From contig NC_035170.2 in the NCBI RefSeq assembly GCF_001659605.2, positions 26,392,020 to 26,456,019 of the forward strand: DNA of 64,000 nt. Direction: 5' to 3'. Source of the DNA: Manihot esculenta. Taxonomy: Eukaryota > Streptophyta > Magnoliopsida > Malpighiales > Euphorbiaceae. Within the stretch, counting starts at the first letter, position 1. Every line of letters begins with the position of its first letter. Below, one piece after another: positions 54,329 through 64,000 of the stretch. The notes beneath the pieces were generated by a model. That model was not told the DNA's origin, searched no databases, and worked only from the letters and a program-made list of their open reading frames with translations. Position numbers and translations under genes: made by a program.

Positions 54329-55394
54329 TGTAATTGGTGTAGCCAGAAGATGAAATCAGCAACTTTACTATCCTTAAAGGCTTGAAGAAAAGAGCAGCCA
54401 CAATCGCTGAACCAGTCGAGATGTCAGAAATTATATAATAATGAAGACCTCCCCGTTTACTTGGTCGTCATTTTATTCGCGCCATTTTCCTTTTCGATTT
54501 CCCTTTTTTAATCCTCTTTCGATTTAATAATTTATTTATCAAAAATTAAAAGGAAAAAAATAAAAAAATAAGAAAATTTTTGTAATAAAAATTAAAGAGT
54601 AAATGAATTTTAAAATTATAATAATTTTGTCCATTTAATTGAAAAAGAAAGAGTAGATTATTTTTTAATTTTAATAAGTTTTTCGTTAATTTTAGATATT
54701 AATAATTTATATAATTAAATGAGTTTATGGTGTAATATAATATTTTAAGTGTTAAAAATTATATATTTTAAATATTAATCTTTAGTTTTTGATTGTTTTC
54801 ATATTGTAGCAAAGTTTAATTGCTTTTTGCCCATTAAATTCAAGAGGGTTGTGGCTGTTTTGGGCTTTGAATGATTCACTCATTAGGTGAGAGTCACCCA
54901 ATTGATTCAATCTTCAACCAAAGATCGAGTTATAGCCACATAATTAAAGAGTGCTAATCAAACTTGGTCAAAAGAAGTCCATTGAACAGGCGAGGCATGA
55001 GTTATATCTATGTATATTTTACTTGTGAACTTGCCGACCATTTCTTTCCTAATTTTCGGCTTCTTGCTAAATATTTAATTGGCCATGGAAGGCCCAGTAA
55101 CTTTTTCAGGGAACAGCGTTTTTTTTTATCCTCTTTTGTTTAAGTAGTTTGCAGCCAGCAGGTATTGACCAAACATTGTAATTTGTTCTATTATTCAACA
55201 TTAATTTTCATTTTGTTTCCCTCCATTGCGTTTGAGCTCTGCAACACTTACCTCTCGGCTCACCTGCTATAGAGTCTAAGTGAGGCTGCTTGCTTCTCCA
55301 TTTATCCCTCAAATGCTACCTAACACTAAACCCTGTCGCCAATTCCTCAAGTGAAACAAGACATAGAAGTCAGATGACCTCTCATCCAGAGTCG
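54329..55394. promoter_or_regulatory. Divergent intergenic region of pair 2
   Basis: 1,066 bases between start codons. CCCGTTTA (54452-54459) and GCGCCATT (54479-54486; TTCGCGCC is E2F-like) are shared with pair 1. It is nearly identical to 61903-62951. An in-frame ATG at 55374 precedes the conserved chimera ATG by seven codons. Confidence 0.45.
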
Positions 55395-58300
55395 ATGGCG
55401 TGGCCGTTCGGTGGAGCTGAACCCATCCAATTATTCGTCAAAATGATGAATTCGCAAGCTCCACCCATGGAAATCAACGTGGATGCTAATGATATTATAA
55501 AGATTATCCACGAGAAAATTCTAGTGACCTGGAAAATTCCAGTTACTGAACAGAAGTTATTTTATGGGACAAAGCAGCTACAATACTGGGACACGCTTAA
55601 ACAGTGCTCAATTCAAAACAAAGCCTGCCTTGAGTTGACGGTTCGATGGGATGACATGGACGGCACGTCGGCACTTCTCCATATGGTTCACCAAATGAGT
55701 TCAAGCATTTGTCGCATGTGCCAAGGTGAATCTGATTCCAAATACGAAGACTGCTGTAGTATCATTAGCCAAGCGTTGGATTGCATGACTGAAGAGAATT
55801 CGGAGATTCTCTCTTTGTGTTCTGTCCCTGCGACTTTGGTTATGCTTTATAGCTCACCAATTGAAGGTAACAAATTCGATGGTAATAATTTGATAAGGCT
55901 TTCCATGGATCTCATATTGATGACCGAGAATCAGCTTTCTCATGATGAAATAGCTTCTTTAGGATTAGAATTTTGTAATTTGCTCAGGGAAGTATCTTCT
56001 GAAGATCCTCTGTATAATTCATGCCGGACTATGCTAGCGGAGTATTTAGAAGATAAATATGAGATCTATTACGGTTGTTATCTAAGGACAGTGATCCAAA
56101 TTCTACTCTTTGCTGTCAAGTTATCACAAGACTTGTCCAATGGATTGGCTAATCTCTTCTATCGAAGCGAACACATTGAGCCACTGAGAATTCAAGTTCG
56201 TGATTTGGGGAAATTTTTATGCGTATTGCGTAAAGCAATCAATGTTCTGATAAATGAGGATGAGGATGATGAGCAGAATAGGATGGTCAAATTTATAGTT
56301 GATGTGATTAAAGTTCTTTTTCATCTTCACTTGAAAGATATGGAGCAGAATCTTACTCGCCTTGCGGATATGAAACAAATATTTGAAAAACTTGATACGG
56401 CGCGTCCTGTTTCACTTCTGTATTTGGCCATTCTGAATGAATTGAATAGCATGCCTCAACTTGTGGAGAGTGCTGCGGATGAATTCAAGCGTGTATTAGA
56501 AGGCCAGAAGAATTCACTACAAATAATGATTAAAAACATTATGCGGAGTGATGATTATGATTGGCTCCTTGAGCACATTGATGTGCTTGATTCTGAATCC
56601 AGGATGCATTTAATAATGATGAAGATGTTCCCTGAGAAAAAGTTACACAATGCAGGGCTCCTCAACACTCTCTTTTGCTGGTCTGAAAAGGTGGACAAAA
56701 AGCTGTTCAATGCATTCAAAGGCAAGGATCTTACAGATCCTAAAGTGCTGCATCATTGGTTATGCAAGGTATGCCAAGTTTTATTCGAACCAAAAAATCT
56801 CCTTTTCCGAGTATGCCCAGATTATCCTACAGAGTTCTATCCTAATCCTGGTAAGATCACACACCTGATGCTTTTTTTTTCTTGTTTAGTGAGCCTTTCT
56901 ATGAATTAGCATGCTTTTTTTTCCTTAAGAATTGATTGATCCATATCTTTTTGCTGCAACTTTATCATATACTTACTTTCTGAGATGTCATTTGGGCATA
57001 GAATATTGAACTGGCAGAAGATATTTCATATTATTAAACATTGTTATCTAAACATTGATAGCAAATATGTACTAGATTACTGTTGGATTGCAATTAAACT
57101 TTATCATGTGCTCTCTTTTTTTTCCAAATCTTCGAGTTCATCATTATTTTCCATCACCTGATAAAACAATGATAAGGGTCAGAGAGTTGGAAAATTAGTA
57201 ATTCAACAAAAGTAGTACTAGTTGAGACATTAGGGCACTGGTAGGAAATTTAGGCGAAGGAAAGCGAAGCGATTAAGAATATCAAAAGATGCCACCAAAC
57301 AGCAAATGAAGAGAACACAACATGCACTATTGTAATTCTGTTGGATTTGGAGGGAGAAGAGAAAACTAAGAAAGAGATAAAGAGTTGCGGGAACAAGATC
57401 TGATTTTTTACTTCTTTTGTTTTCATACATGCTTGCAGCAGAATAGCTAAATATACAGAGCAAGAAGTCAAATATTTTCTACCTAACCATCTAAACACCT
57501 TACTTTGTGAACTACTCTTACAAGTTAATCTATCACATCTATTTTGCAGCTGGAGTTCAGGACGTAAAACAAACAAAATACACAAATTAGAATTCTTGAA
57601 ACTTGTAGAAATTTTGGAGTTTGAAGTTAAAGTATCACTTGCTTCAACACTCCTCCTTTGATGCTTTTGGTGAAAACTCCAAATTAAATTATATTGGAGC
57701 ACATCCCACCAATTTTCTGTTTTGATTTGTTGTTGGTGGAGCACTTCTCTCCGACTCTTTCATGGAACACTTCTCTCCAATAATCTTCATTGACTTTAGG
57801 TGCACTTCTCACCTTTTGTTTGCTTTTTCTGGTGCACTTCTCACCATTGCTCTTCTTCTTTTTCTGGTGCACTTGCTCACCATTGTTTTCCTTTTGGTGC
57901 ACTTGCTTACCTTGTTTTCTTCTTTTTTTGGCGCACTTCATCTTTAGCAAAAAAGTTCCTTTTTGAAAATTCATCTTCTTGGAGCAACTTTGTCTCCAAA
58001 CATTCTGGTTGAGGAGCAGCCATGTCTCCAACCGTTCTTGACTGCAATTTTCTTCTTGGAGTGATCCTCCTCTTGTGGGCTATCATAACTTCCTTAGTTG
58101 TGTAGCTATGCATGCTTTAACAATAATAACATGCTCTAAACAGGTTCCTTAAGATCTAGAAGCTCTGATACCATTCGTTGGATTTGGAGGGAGAAAAGAA
58201 AACTAAGAAAGAGATACTTCTTTTGTTTTCATACTTGCTTGCAGCAAAATAGCTAAATATATAGAGCAAAAAGTCAAATATTTTCTACCTAACCATCAAA

Positions 58301-60804
58301 ACACCTTACTTTAAGAACTACTCTTACAAGTTAATCTATCACATCTCTTTTGCAGCTGGAGTTCAGGACATAAAACAAACAAAATACATAAACTAGAATT
58401 ATTGGAACTTGTAAAATTTTGGAGTTTGAAGCGAAAGTATCACTTGCTTCAACACACCTTCTGATGCTTTTTTTGGCCTGTTTAGTGAGCCTTTCTATGA
58501 ATTAGCATGCTTTTTTTTCCTTAAGAATTGATTGATCCATATCTTTTTGCTGCAACTTTATCATATACTTACTTTTTGAGATGTCATCTGGGCATACAAT
58601 ATTGAACTGGCAGAAGATATTTCATATTATTAACATTGTTATCTAAACATTGATAGCATATATGTACTACGGTTACTGTTGGATTGCAATTAAACTTTAT
58701 CATGTGCTCTTTTTTTTGTTTTTTCCAAATCTTCGAGTTCATCATTATTTTCCATCACTTGATAAAACAATGATAAGGTCAGAGAGTTGTAAAAATAGTA
58801 ATTCAACAAAAGTAGTACTAGTTGAGACATTAGGGCACTGATAGGAAATTTAGGCAAAGGAAAGAGAAGCGATTAAGAATATCGGAAGATGCCACCAAAC
58901 AGCAAATGAAGATAACACAACACTATGGTAATTCAATGAAAGAACATGATATGCATTTGTTTAGTTCTATGGGTTGAGTTAGACCACCAGGTTCTCCAAA
59001 AGTTTTGCACAAGTAATAAACATTTCATTTTCGAGTTTGCTTTGGGTATAATTCAACATCACCCTTGGATTTGGATTACATTTTATCATGGTCATTTGCT
59101 CAAATCATAAGTTCATGATTGTATATGCAGAATTGCAGCCAGAACCCTTTCATCTTGACTGTTTCAACTTTGCTGGTAAAGTGATTGCACTAGCATTGAA
59201 GCATGAAATACAAGTAGGTGTTGCCTTAGATCGTGTGTTTCTTATGCAATTGGCTGGAAAGAATATTTCGTTAGAAGATGTAAAGAATGCAGATCCATGC
59301 TTCTACAATAGGTGCAAGGAGTTCATAAATAAGGATGACTTGTCAACTTTGGAATCTCCTAAAGTGAAGTTTGGATTCAAGACTGGCAAGACCATGAAAC
59401 TTTACCCAAGCAAGGGTTATTTTGAATCTCTAGTTCGGCATTGCTTTGTCCGCTCAATCTCAAAACAGGTGTCCATATTCAGTGAAGGCTTTCAAATGAT
59501 TTTTGGAACATCAATAAGCCAGCTACTTGAAGATTTTAAAGGACTAGAGCTTAAAGATCTTAACTGGGTGCTAAAAGGAAATGTAAATGCTGGATCTAAT
59601 TTTGGTAAGAAGGGAAAATCTCTTAATCATGAATGCAATGAAAGTGATCCTCTGATGTCCCAACTGCAAAAGGTATGTGCTTGTAGAGTTTAGTGTTACT
59701 CGAGCATTTAAAACTATTTTTTTCCTTTACTTTCTCATGCATATCACAGCTCTGAATCTTGCTTTGGAAATATCATTGCATGAGCTGCTTCCTTACTGGA
59801 ATTCTTTTTGAAATAAAAGGGTTCCTTCTAAACTTTTGAACTTCTATTCAAGAACTTCCAACAATTGTATAATACTGGAGCAAGTTCAGCCAATGTGTTA
59901 GATGAAATATTCTTAGTTTTGGGAACTATTCATTAATATACCGTGCTTAATTCTCAATTACTTCCTTTTAAAGTATAATACATAAACTATGTTGAATACT
60001 TTGCAGATTAGAAGACCAAGAATTAATATGAAGGATTGTCAATTGGGTGACTTCCTAGGCAGTGGGTCATTTGGAAAAGTGTATGAAGGTTATGTTGCTG
60101 ATTGTCCCCTTTTGGCAGTAAAGGTAGCTCCATTGTTAGAAAGAAAAAAAGTTGACCAAATTGAGCAAGAGATTGCTTTACTACGTCAGTTCAGTCATCC
60201 AAATATAGTGAAATATTTTGGCACAGATAAGGATGAAATGAATCTCTATATTTTTCTTGAGCTTGTAGGAGCAGGTTCCCTTGAAAAACATTATCAGAAG
60301 TTTCAACTTCAAGATTCTGAAGTGTCTTTGTACACCAAGCAAATACTGAAAGGTTTAAAGTACCTTCATGATCGAAATGTAGTCCATGGAGACATTAAAT
60401 GTGCAAACATTTTAGTTGATGTGAAAAAATGCGTGAAAATTGCAGATTTTGGATTGTCAAGGGTGACCAACTTAAAAACTCTCTTCAAGTTTTGCTGGTG
60501 GAATCCTCGTTGGATGCCTCCTGAGGTTGTTAATGGAAAGGGAGGAGGGTATGGATTTAAAATTGATATATGGAGCGTTGGTTGCACAGTGTTGGAAATG
60601 TCCACCCGCAAAATTCCTTATTCTCATTTGGAACCTGGAGCTGTAGATTACAGCATTGGAGAGGGTAAGCTACCTCCTCTTCCTGATTCTCTGACAGAGC
60701 ATTCACGAGATTTCATCCTGCAATGCTTGCAAGTTAATCCAAATGATCGTCCGACTGCTGCTGAGCTTTTAGAGCATCCATTTGTAAAAGGGCGCTGCCC
60801 TTAG
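55395..60804 (+). CDS. UBL - HECT N-lobe - MEKK1-like kinase chimera (gene 3)
   Basis: Model: join(55395..56850, 59131..59672, 60007..60804), 931 aa. Phases 1 and 0 match gene 1. Exon 1: MAWPFGGAEPIQLFVKMM, ubiquitin-like fold to ~82, then the UPL5-like body. HECT N-lobe from about 464: LLFRVCPDYPTEFYPNP, FHLDCFNFAGKVIALALKH, DRVFLMQLAGKNISLEDV, FKGLELKDLNWVLKG, ending ESDPLMSQLQK; the catalytic C-lobe is absent. The kinase is one exon: GSGSFGKVYEG (684-694), Lys705, DFG 813-815. Two departures: the HRD motif reads HGD (793-795, codon GGA at 60388), and the usual GTPxWMAPE reads WWNPRWMPPE (830-839), losing the activation-loop Thr. It may therefore be a weak or differently controlled kinase. 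Intron 1 (2.28 kb) carries a TRIM element. An upstream in-frame ATG at 55374 could add MTSHPES. Confidence 0.85.
56861..57338. repeat. Intron repeat unit, left copy
   Basis: ~470-base intronic segment (CTTGTTTAGTGAGCCTTTCT ... ATTGTAATTC) repeated at 58455-58934 on the other side of the TRIM element. The two copies are nearly identical, so the duplication is recent. Confidence 0.8.
57339..58454 (-). mobile_element. TRIM-type miniature LTR retrotransposon in intron 1 of gene 3
   Basis: Two direct LTRs, 57339-57649 (311 bases, TGTTGG...CAACA) and 58176-58454 (279 bases, one ~30-base deletion), enclose about 525 bases. Read on the minus strand, the right LTR is followed within a few bases by TGGTATCAGAGC (58162-58173), a perfect initiator-tRNA-Met primer-binding site. 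The purine tract AAAGGAGGAG adjoins the other LTR (57651-57660). The internal part has a repeating TGGTGCACTT(G)CTCACC motif and no gag-pol. Size and parts fit a TRIM. There is no 5-base target duplication; instead the flanks are ~470-base repeats. Confidence 0.8.
58455..58934. repeat. Intron repeat unit, right copy
   Basis: Right-hand partner of 56861-57338, starting immediately after the TRIM LTR (CACCTTCTGATGC) and ending GGTAATTC before unique intron sequence. Confidence 0.8.
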
Positions 60805-61840
60805 TTTGTTCGCATCTCAATAAGATGTGCTTCTGTATTTCTTGTAAGAACTATTTCAATGACGCTGTACATTCTGAATGAATTGAGTAGCATGTCGAAA
60901 CTAATTATTGAAAACTACAATGAAATTAGAAGATGATAATTCAGAACACTACAAGGAAGTTTTAGTTGCTTTGTATATGTGGCTCAAGACTCATTGTTTT
61001 GACTTCTCTTCACAGGCCCATCACAAACGTTGTGAATTTCCTTCCATTCAGTTAGAGATGGATGAATTGGGCAAGCAAATACAATTGGCAAAGAGATATT
61101 TGATGGAGATGTAGCAGAGACATAAGGCTTTATTGAAGGAAACAGATTGGGTTTTCTGCTCTAAAAGCTAAGAGCTATTGCTTTGAGATGGATGAATGAC
61201 ACATGTTCTGTTGTTTTATCTTCTTTTTTATTTTTTTATTTTTTTCTCTCATGTTCCATGCATTTGGTTTTTGTCACCTCCTGAAATTGTGTTAGTGTGT
61301 TGCTTAATGAAATCAAATTTTGCTTTCAAAAATAAAAAATGTGGAGGATATGTGTGCAATTGATAGAATAAATGCTGAAGGTGAGGCACGGTATGATAAG
61401 TGGCGGCACAATAATCCTTGTGTTGTTTATTGAACTCCTGATAGATAAGGAGCAGAATTCAACATCTTGCTTCTGTTTTTCCCTTTTTTTTTTCCCTCAC
61501 AACATCTTGCTTCTGTTTATTGAAAGAAGTAAATGAGAGACATGTGAGATCTTTCACTACTATATACTGGGTTTTTCTTTGAACAAGGATTGTTAGGTCT
61601 TGAAAGAGGAGAATGAGAAGAAGTTTCCTGATTCCTCGAGGAATTATGTATCTTTGGATGTGGATCCCTCGATTCTTCTTCAAATGGAAAGTTTCCTGAT
61701 TCCCTTAAGACTCTTAACATTCACAACTGCTGGACGACACAATTATTGAACTCGCTATATTATGGGCTTTCTCATCTTACAGATTTACAAATATGGAACT
61801 GTCCTCAATTACACATTTCATGCATCAGTGCTTTTTTACA
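60805..61840. other. 3' flank of gene 3
   Basis: Shares its first ~500 bases with the flank of gene 2. A frame at 60908-61114 (with LEMDELGKQIQLAKRYL) is preserved in both flanks and follows an acceptor-like CTTCACAG. It also follows LNELSSMSKLI-type sequence resembling part of exon 1. It could be an alternative or decayed 3' exon, and I cannot name it. The rest has no gene. Confidence 0.4.
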
Positions 61841-61902
61841 GGAACTCAGCGAAGGAAACTCCATGAGGAGGAGGATTTAGAGTCCTTTCCCTCAGTTTTC
61901 AT
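61841..61902 (-). pseudogene. MKK2-like exon 1 remnant
   Basis: Reads MKTEGKDSK like gene B from the ATG at 61902-61900, then loses 26 bases within the exon (frameshift) and ends at the [14 protein letters not shown] stretch with its donor. No further MAP2K exon follows to the left, so only the promoter-proximal end of a third MAP2K survives. Confidence 0.8.
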
Positions 61903-62951
61903 TGTAATTGGTGTAGCCAGAAGATGAAATCAGCAACTTTACTATCCTTAAGGGCTTGAAGAAAAGAGCAGCCACCATGGCTGAACCAGTCGAGATGTAA
62001 GAAATTATATAATAATGAAGACCTCCCCGTTTACTTCGTCGTCATTTTATTAGCGCCATTTTCCTTTTCGATTTCCCTTTTTTTAATTCTCTTTCGATTT
62101 AATAATTTAATTATTAAAAATTAAAAGAAAAAAAAAAGAAAATTTTTGTAATAAAAATTAAAGAGTAAATGAATTTTAAAATTATAATAATTTTGTCCAT
62201 TTAATTGAAAAAGAAAGAGTAGTTTATTTTTTAATTTTAATCAGTTTTTCGTTAATTTTAGATATTAATAATTTATATAATTAAATGAGTTTATGGTGTA
62301 ATATAATATTTTAAGTGTTAAAAATTATATATTTTAAATATTAATTTTTAGTTTTTGATTGTTTTCATATTGTAGCAAAGGTTAATTGCTTTTTGCACAT
62401 TAAATTCAAGAGGGTTGTGGCTGTTTTGGGCTTTGAACGATTCACTCATTAGGTGAGAGTCACCCAATTGATTCAATCATCAACCAAGGACCGAGTTATA
62501 GCCATATAATTAAAGAGTGCTAATCAAACTTGGTCAAAAGAAGTCCATTGAACAGGCGAGGCATGAGTTATATATCTTTTTAAAATAAAATGTATATTTT
62601 ACTTGTGAACTTGCCGACCATTTCTTTCCTAATTTTCGGGTTCTTGCTTTAATTGGCAATGGAACGCCCAGTAACTTTTTCAGGGAACAGCTTTTTTTTT
62701 TTTTTTTCTCTTTTCTTTAAGTAGTTGGCAGCCAGCAGGTATTGACCAAACATTGTAATTTGTTCTATTATTCAAAATTAATTTTCATTTTGTTTCCCTC
62801 CATTGCGTTTGAGCTCTGCAACACTTACGTCTCGGCTGGAGGCTGCTTGCTTCTCGATTTATCCCTCAAATGCTACCTAACACTAAACCCTGTCGCCAAT
62901 TCCTCAAGTGAAACAAGACATAGAAGTCAGAAGACCTCTCATCCAGAGTCG
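61903..62951. promoter_or_regulatory. Divergent intergenic region of pair 3
   Basis: Near-copy of 54329-55394 (offset 7,557 at the chimera ATG), including CCCGTTTA and GCGCCATT (62053-62060). The MAP2K side is now orphaned. Confidence 0.45.
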
Positions 62952-64000
62952 ATGGCCTGGCCGTTCGGTGGAGCTGAACCCATCCAATTATTCGTCAAAA
63001 TGATGAATTCGCAAGCTCCACCCATGGAAATCAACGTGGATGCTAATGATATTATAAAGATTATCCACGAGAAAATTCTAGTGACCTGGAAAATTCCAGT
63101 TACGGAACAGAAATTATTTTATGAAACAAAGCAGCTAAAGCACTGGGACACGCTTAAAGAGTGTTCAATTCAAAACAAAGCTTGCCTTGAGTTAATGGTT
63201 AGATGGGACGACAAGGACGACCCTTCGGCACTTCCCCAAATGATTCACCAAATGAGTTCAAACATTTGTCGCATGTGCCAAGGTGAATGTGATTCCAAAT
63301 ACGGAGACTGCTGTAGCATCATTAGACAAGTGTTGGATCGCATGAGTGAAGAGAATTCGGACATTCTCTCTTTGTATTCTGTCCCTGCGACTTTGGTTAT
63401 GCTTTATAGCTCACCAATTGAAGGTAACAAATTCTATGGTAATAATTTGATAAGGCTTTCCATGGAACTCATATTGATGACCGAGAATCAGCCTTCTCAT
63501 GATGAAATAGCTTCTTTAGGATTAGAATTTTGTAATTTGCTCAGGGAAGTATCTTCTGAAGATCCTCTGTATAATTCATGCCGGACTATGCTAGCGGAGT
63601 ATTTAGTGTATAATTATGAGATCTATTATGATTCTTATCCATGGACAATGATCCAAATTCTACTCTTTACTGTCAAGTTATCACAAGACTTGTCCAATGG
63701 ATTGGCTAATCTCTTCTATCGAAGCGAACACATTGAGCCACTGAGAATTCAAGTTCGTGATTTGGGAGATTTTTTAATCTTATCGCATGAAGCAATCAAT
63801 ATTCTGAAATATGAGGATGAGGATGATGAGCAGAATAGGATGGTCAAATTTATAGTTGATGTGATTAAAGATCTTTTTCATCTTCACTTGGAAGATATGG
63901 AGCAGAATCTTACTCGCCTTGCGCATATGAAACCAATATTTGAAAATTTTGACACGGGGCGTCCTGTTTCCCTTCTGTATTTGGCCATTCTGAATGAATT
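62952..64000 (+). CDS. UBL - HECT-MEKK chimera (gene 4), 3'-truncated by window edge
   Basis: Open from ATG 62952 to the window end without a stop (349 complete codons). It matches exon 1 of gene 3 closely: MAWPFGGAEPIQLFVKMM, a ubiquitin-like domain, then the UPL5-like body up to SLLYLAILNE. Some replacements are radical (KQLKHWDTL for KQLQYWDTL, GDFLILSHEA for GKFLCVLRKA). The HECT lobe and kinase, if present, lie right of the window. The lack of stops over 1 kb, despite high identity to gene 3, argues that this exon is either very young or still selected. Confidence 0.75.
   Translation, partial: MAWPFGGAEPIQLFVKMMNSQAPPMEINVDANDIIKIIHEKILVTWKIPVTEQKLFYETKQLKHWDTLKECSIQNKACLELMVRWDDKDDPSALPQMIHQMSSNICRMCQGECDSKYGDCCSIIRQVLDRMSEENSDILSLYSVPATLVMLYSSPIEGNKFYGNNLIRLSMELILMTENQPSHDEIASLGLEFCNLLREVSSEDPLYNSCRTMLAEYLVYNYEIYYDSYPWTMIQILLFTVKLSQDLSNGLANLFYRSEHIEPLRIQVRDLGDFLILSHEAINILKYEDEDDEQNRMVKFIVDVIKDLFHLHLEDMEQNLTRLAHMKPIFENFDTGRPVSLLYLAILNE

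Noticed and set aside
57684..58113. Basic-residue ORFs on both strands
   Set aside because: Internal repeat region of the TRIM element; the K/Q-rich translation reflects a repeated DNA motif.

Overview
The window is nuclear DNA of a dicot plant. It is very A+T-rich, its genes have GT-AG introns, and the families are plant ones: tau-class glutathione S-transferases (GST), CYP76-type cytochromes P450, UPL5-type ubiquitin ligases, and MEKK1-type and MKK2-type MAP kinase-cascade kinases. The protein style and the hAT-like MITEs suggest Malpighiales, perhaps Euphorbiaceae (cassava or rubber relatives). That placement is an impression from memory.

Layout. 1-15.6 kb is a tandem array: GST, [GST pseudogene + P450] twice, then a third GST pseudogene. 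The two P450s are near-identical and intact, while every GST after the first is broken in a different way. A solo LTR (target duplication TATAT) and a hAT MITE each sit in one block only, and the other block keeps the empty site. 15.9-19.4 kb (minus strand) holds a 968-residue chimera: ubiquitin-like domain, UPL5-type middle region, HECT N-lobe, then a complete MEKK1-type kinase in place of the catalytic HECT C-lobe. 19.9-23.1 kb is a decayed LINE. 23-37.5 kb is gene-poor and full of AT-rich repeats. 37.6-39.6 kb is a third, more divergent P450. From 43.0 kb to the right edge, a repeated module alternates a minus-strand MKK2-like MAP2K with a plus-strand HECT-MEKK chimera, head to head about 1.05 kb apart. 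Pair 1 has an intact MAP2K and a broken chimera. Pair 2 has an intact MAP2K and an intact chimera with unusual kinase residues. Pair 3 has only a MAP2K exon-1 remnant and a chimera that runs off the window.

How the genes may work together. In Arabidopsis, MEKK1 (MAP3K) acts on MKK1/MKK2 (MAP2K) upstream of MPK4 in stress and immune signalling. Here MEKK1-like kinase domains lie beside MKK2-like genes, apparently sharing divergent promoters, and each MAP3K carries an E3-ligase-derived front end that has lost its catalytic lobe. This linked, fused cascade module is the most unusual content of the window. The GST/P450 array looks like an ordinary detoxification or specialised-metabolism cluster. 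All gene models come from reading splice sites and family resemblance by eye; no alignment or expression data were available.
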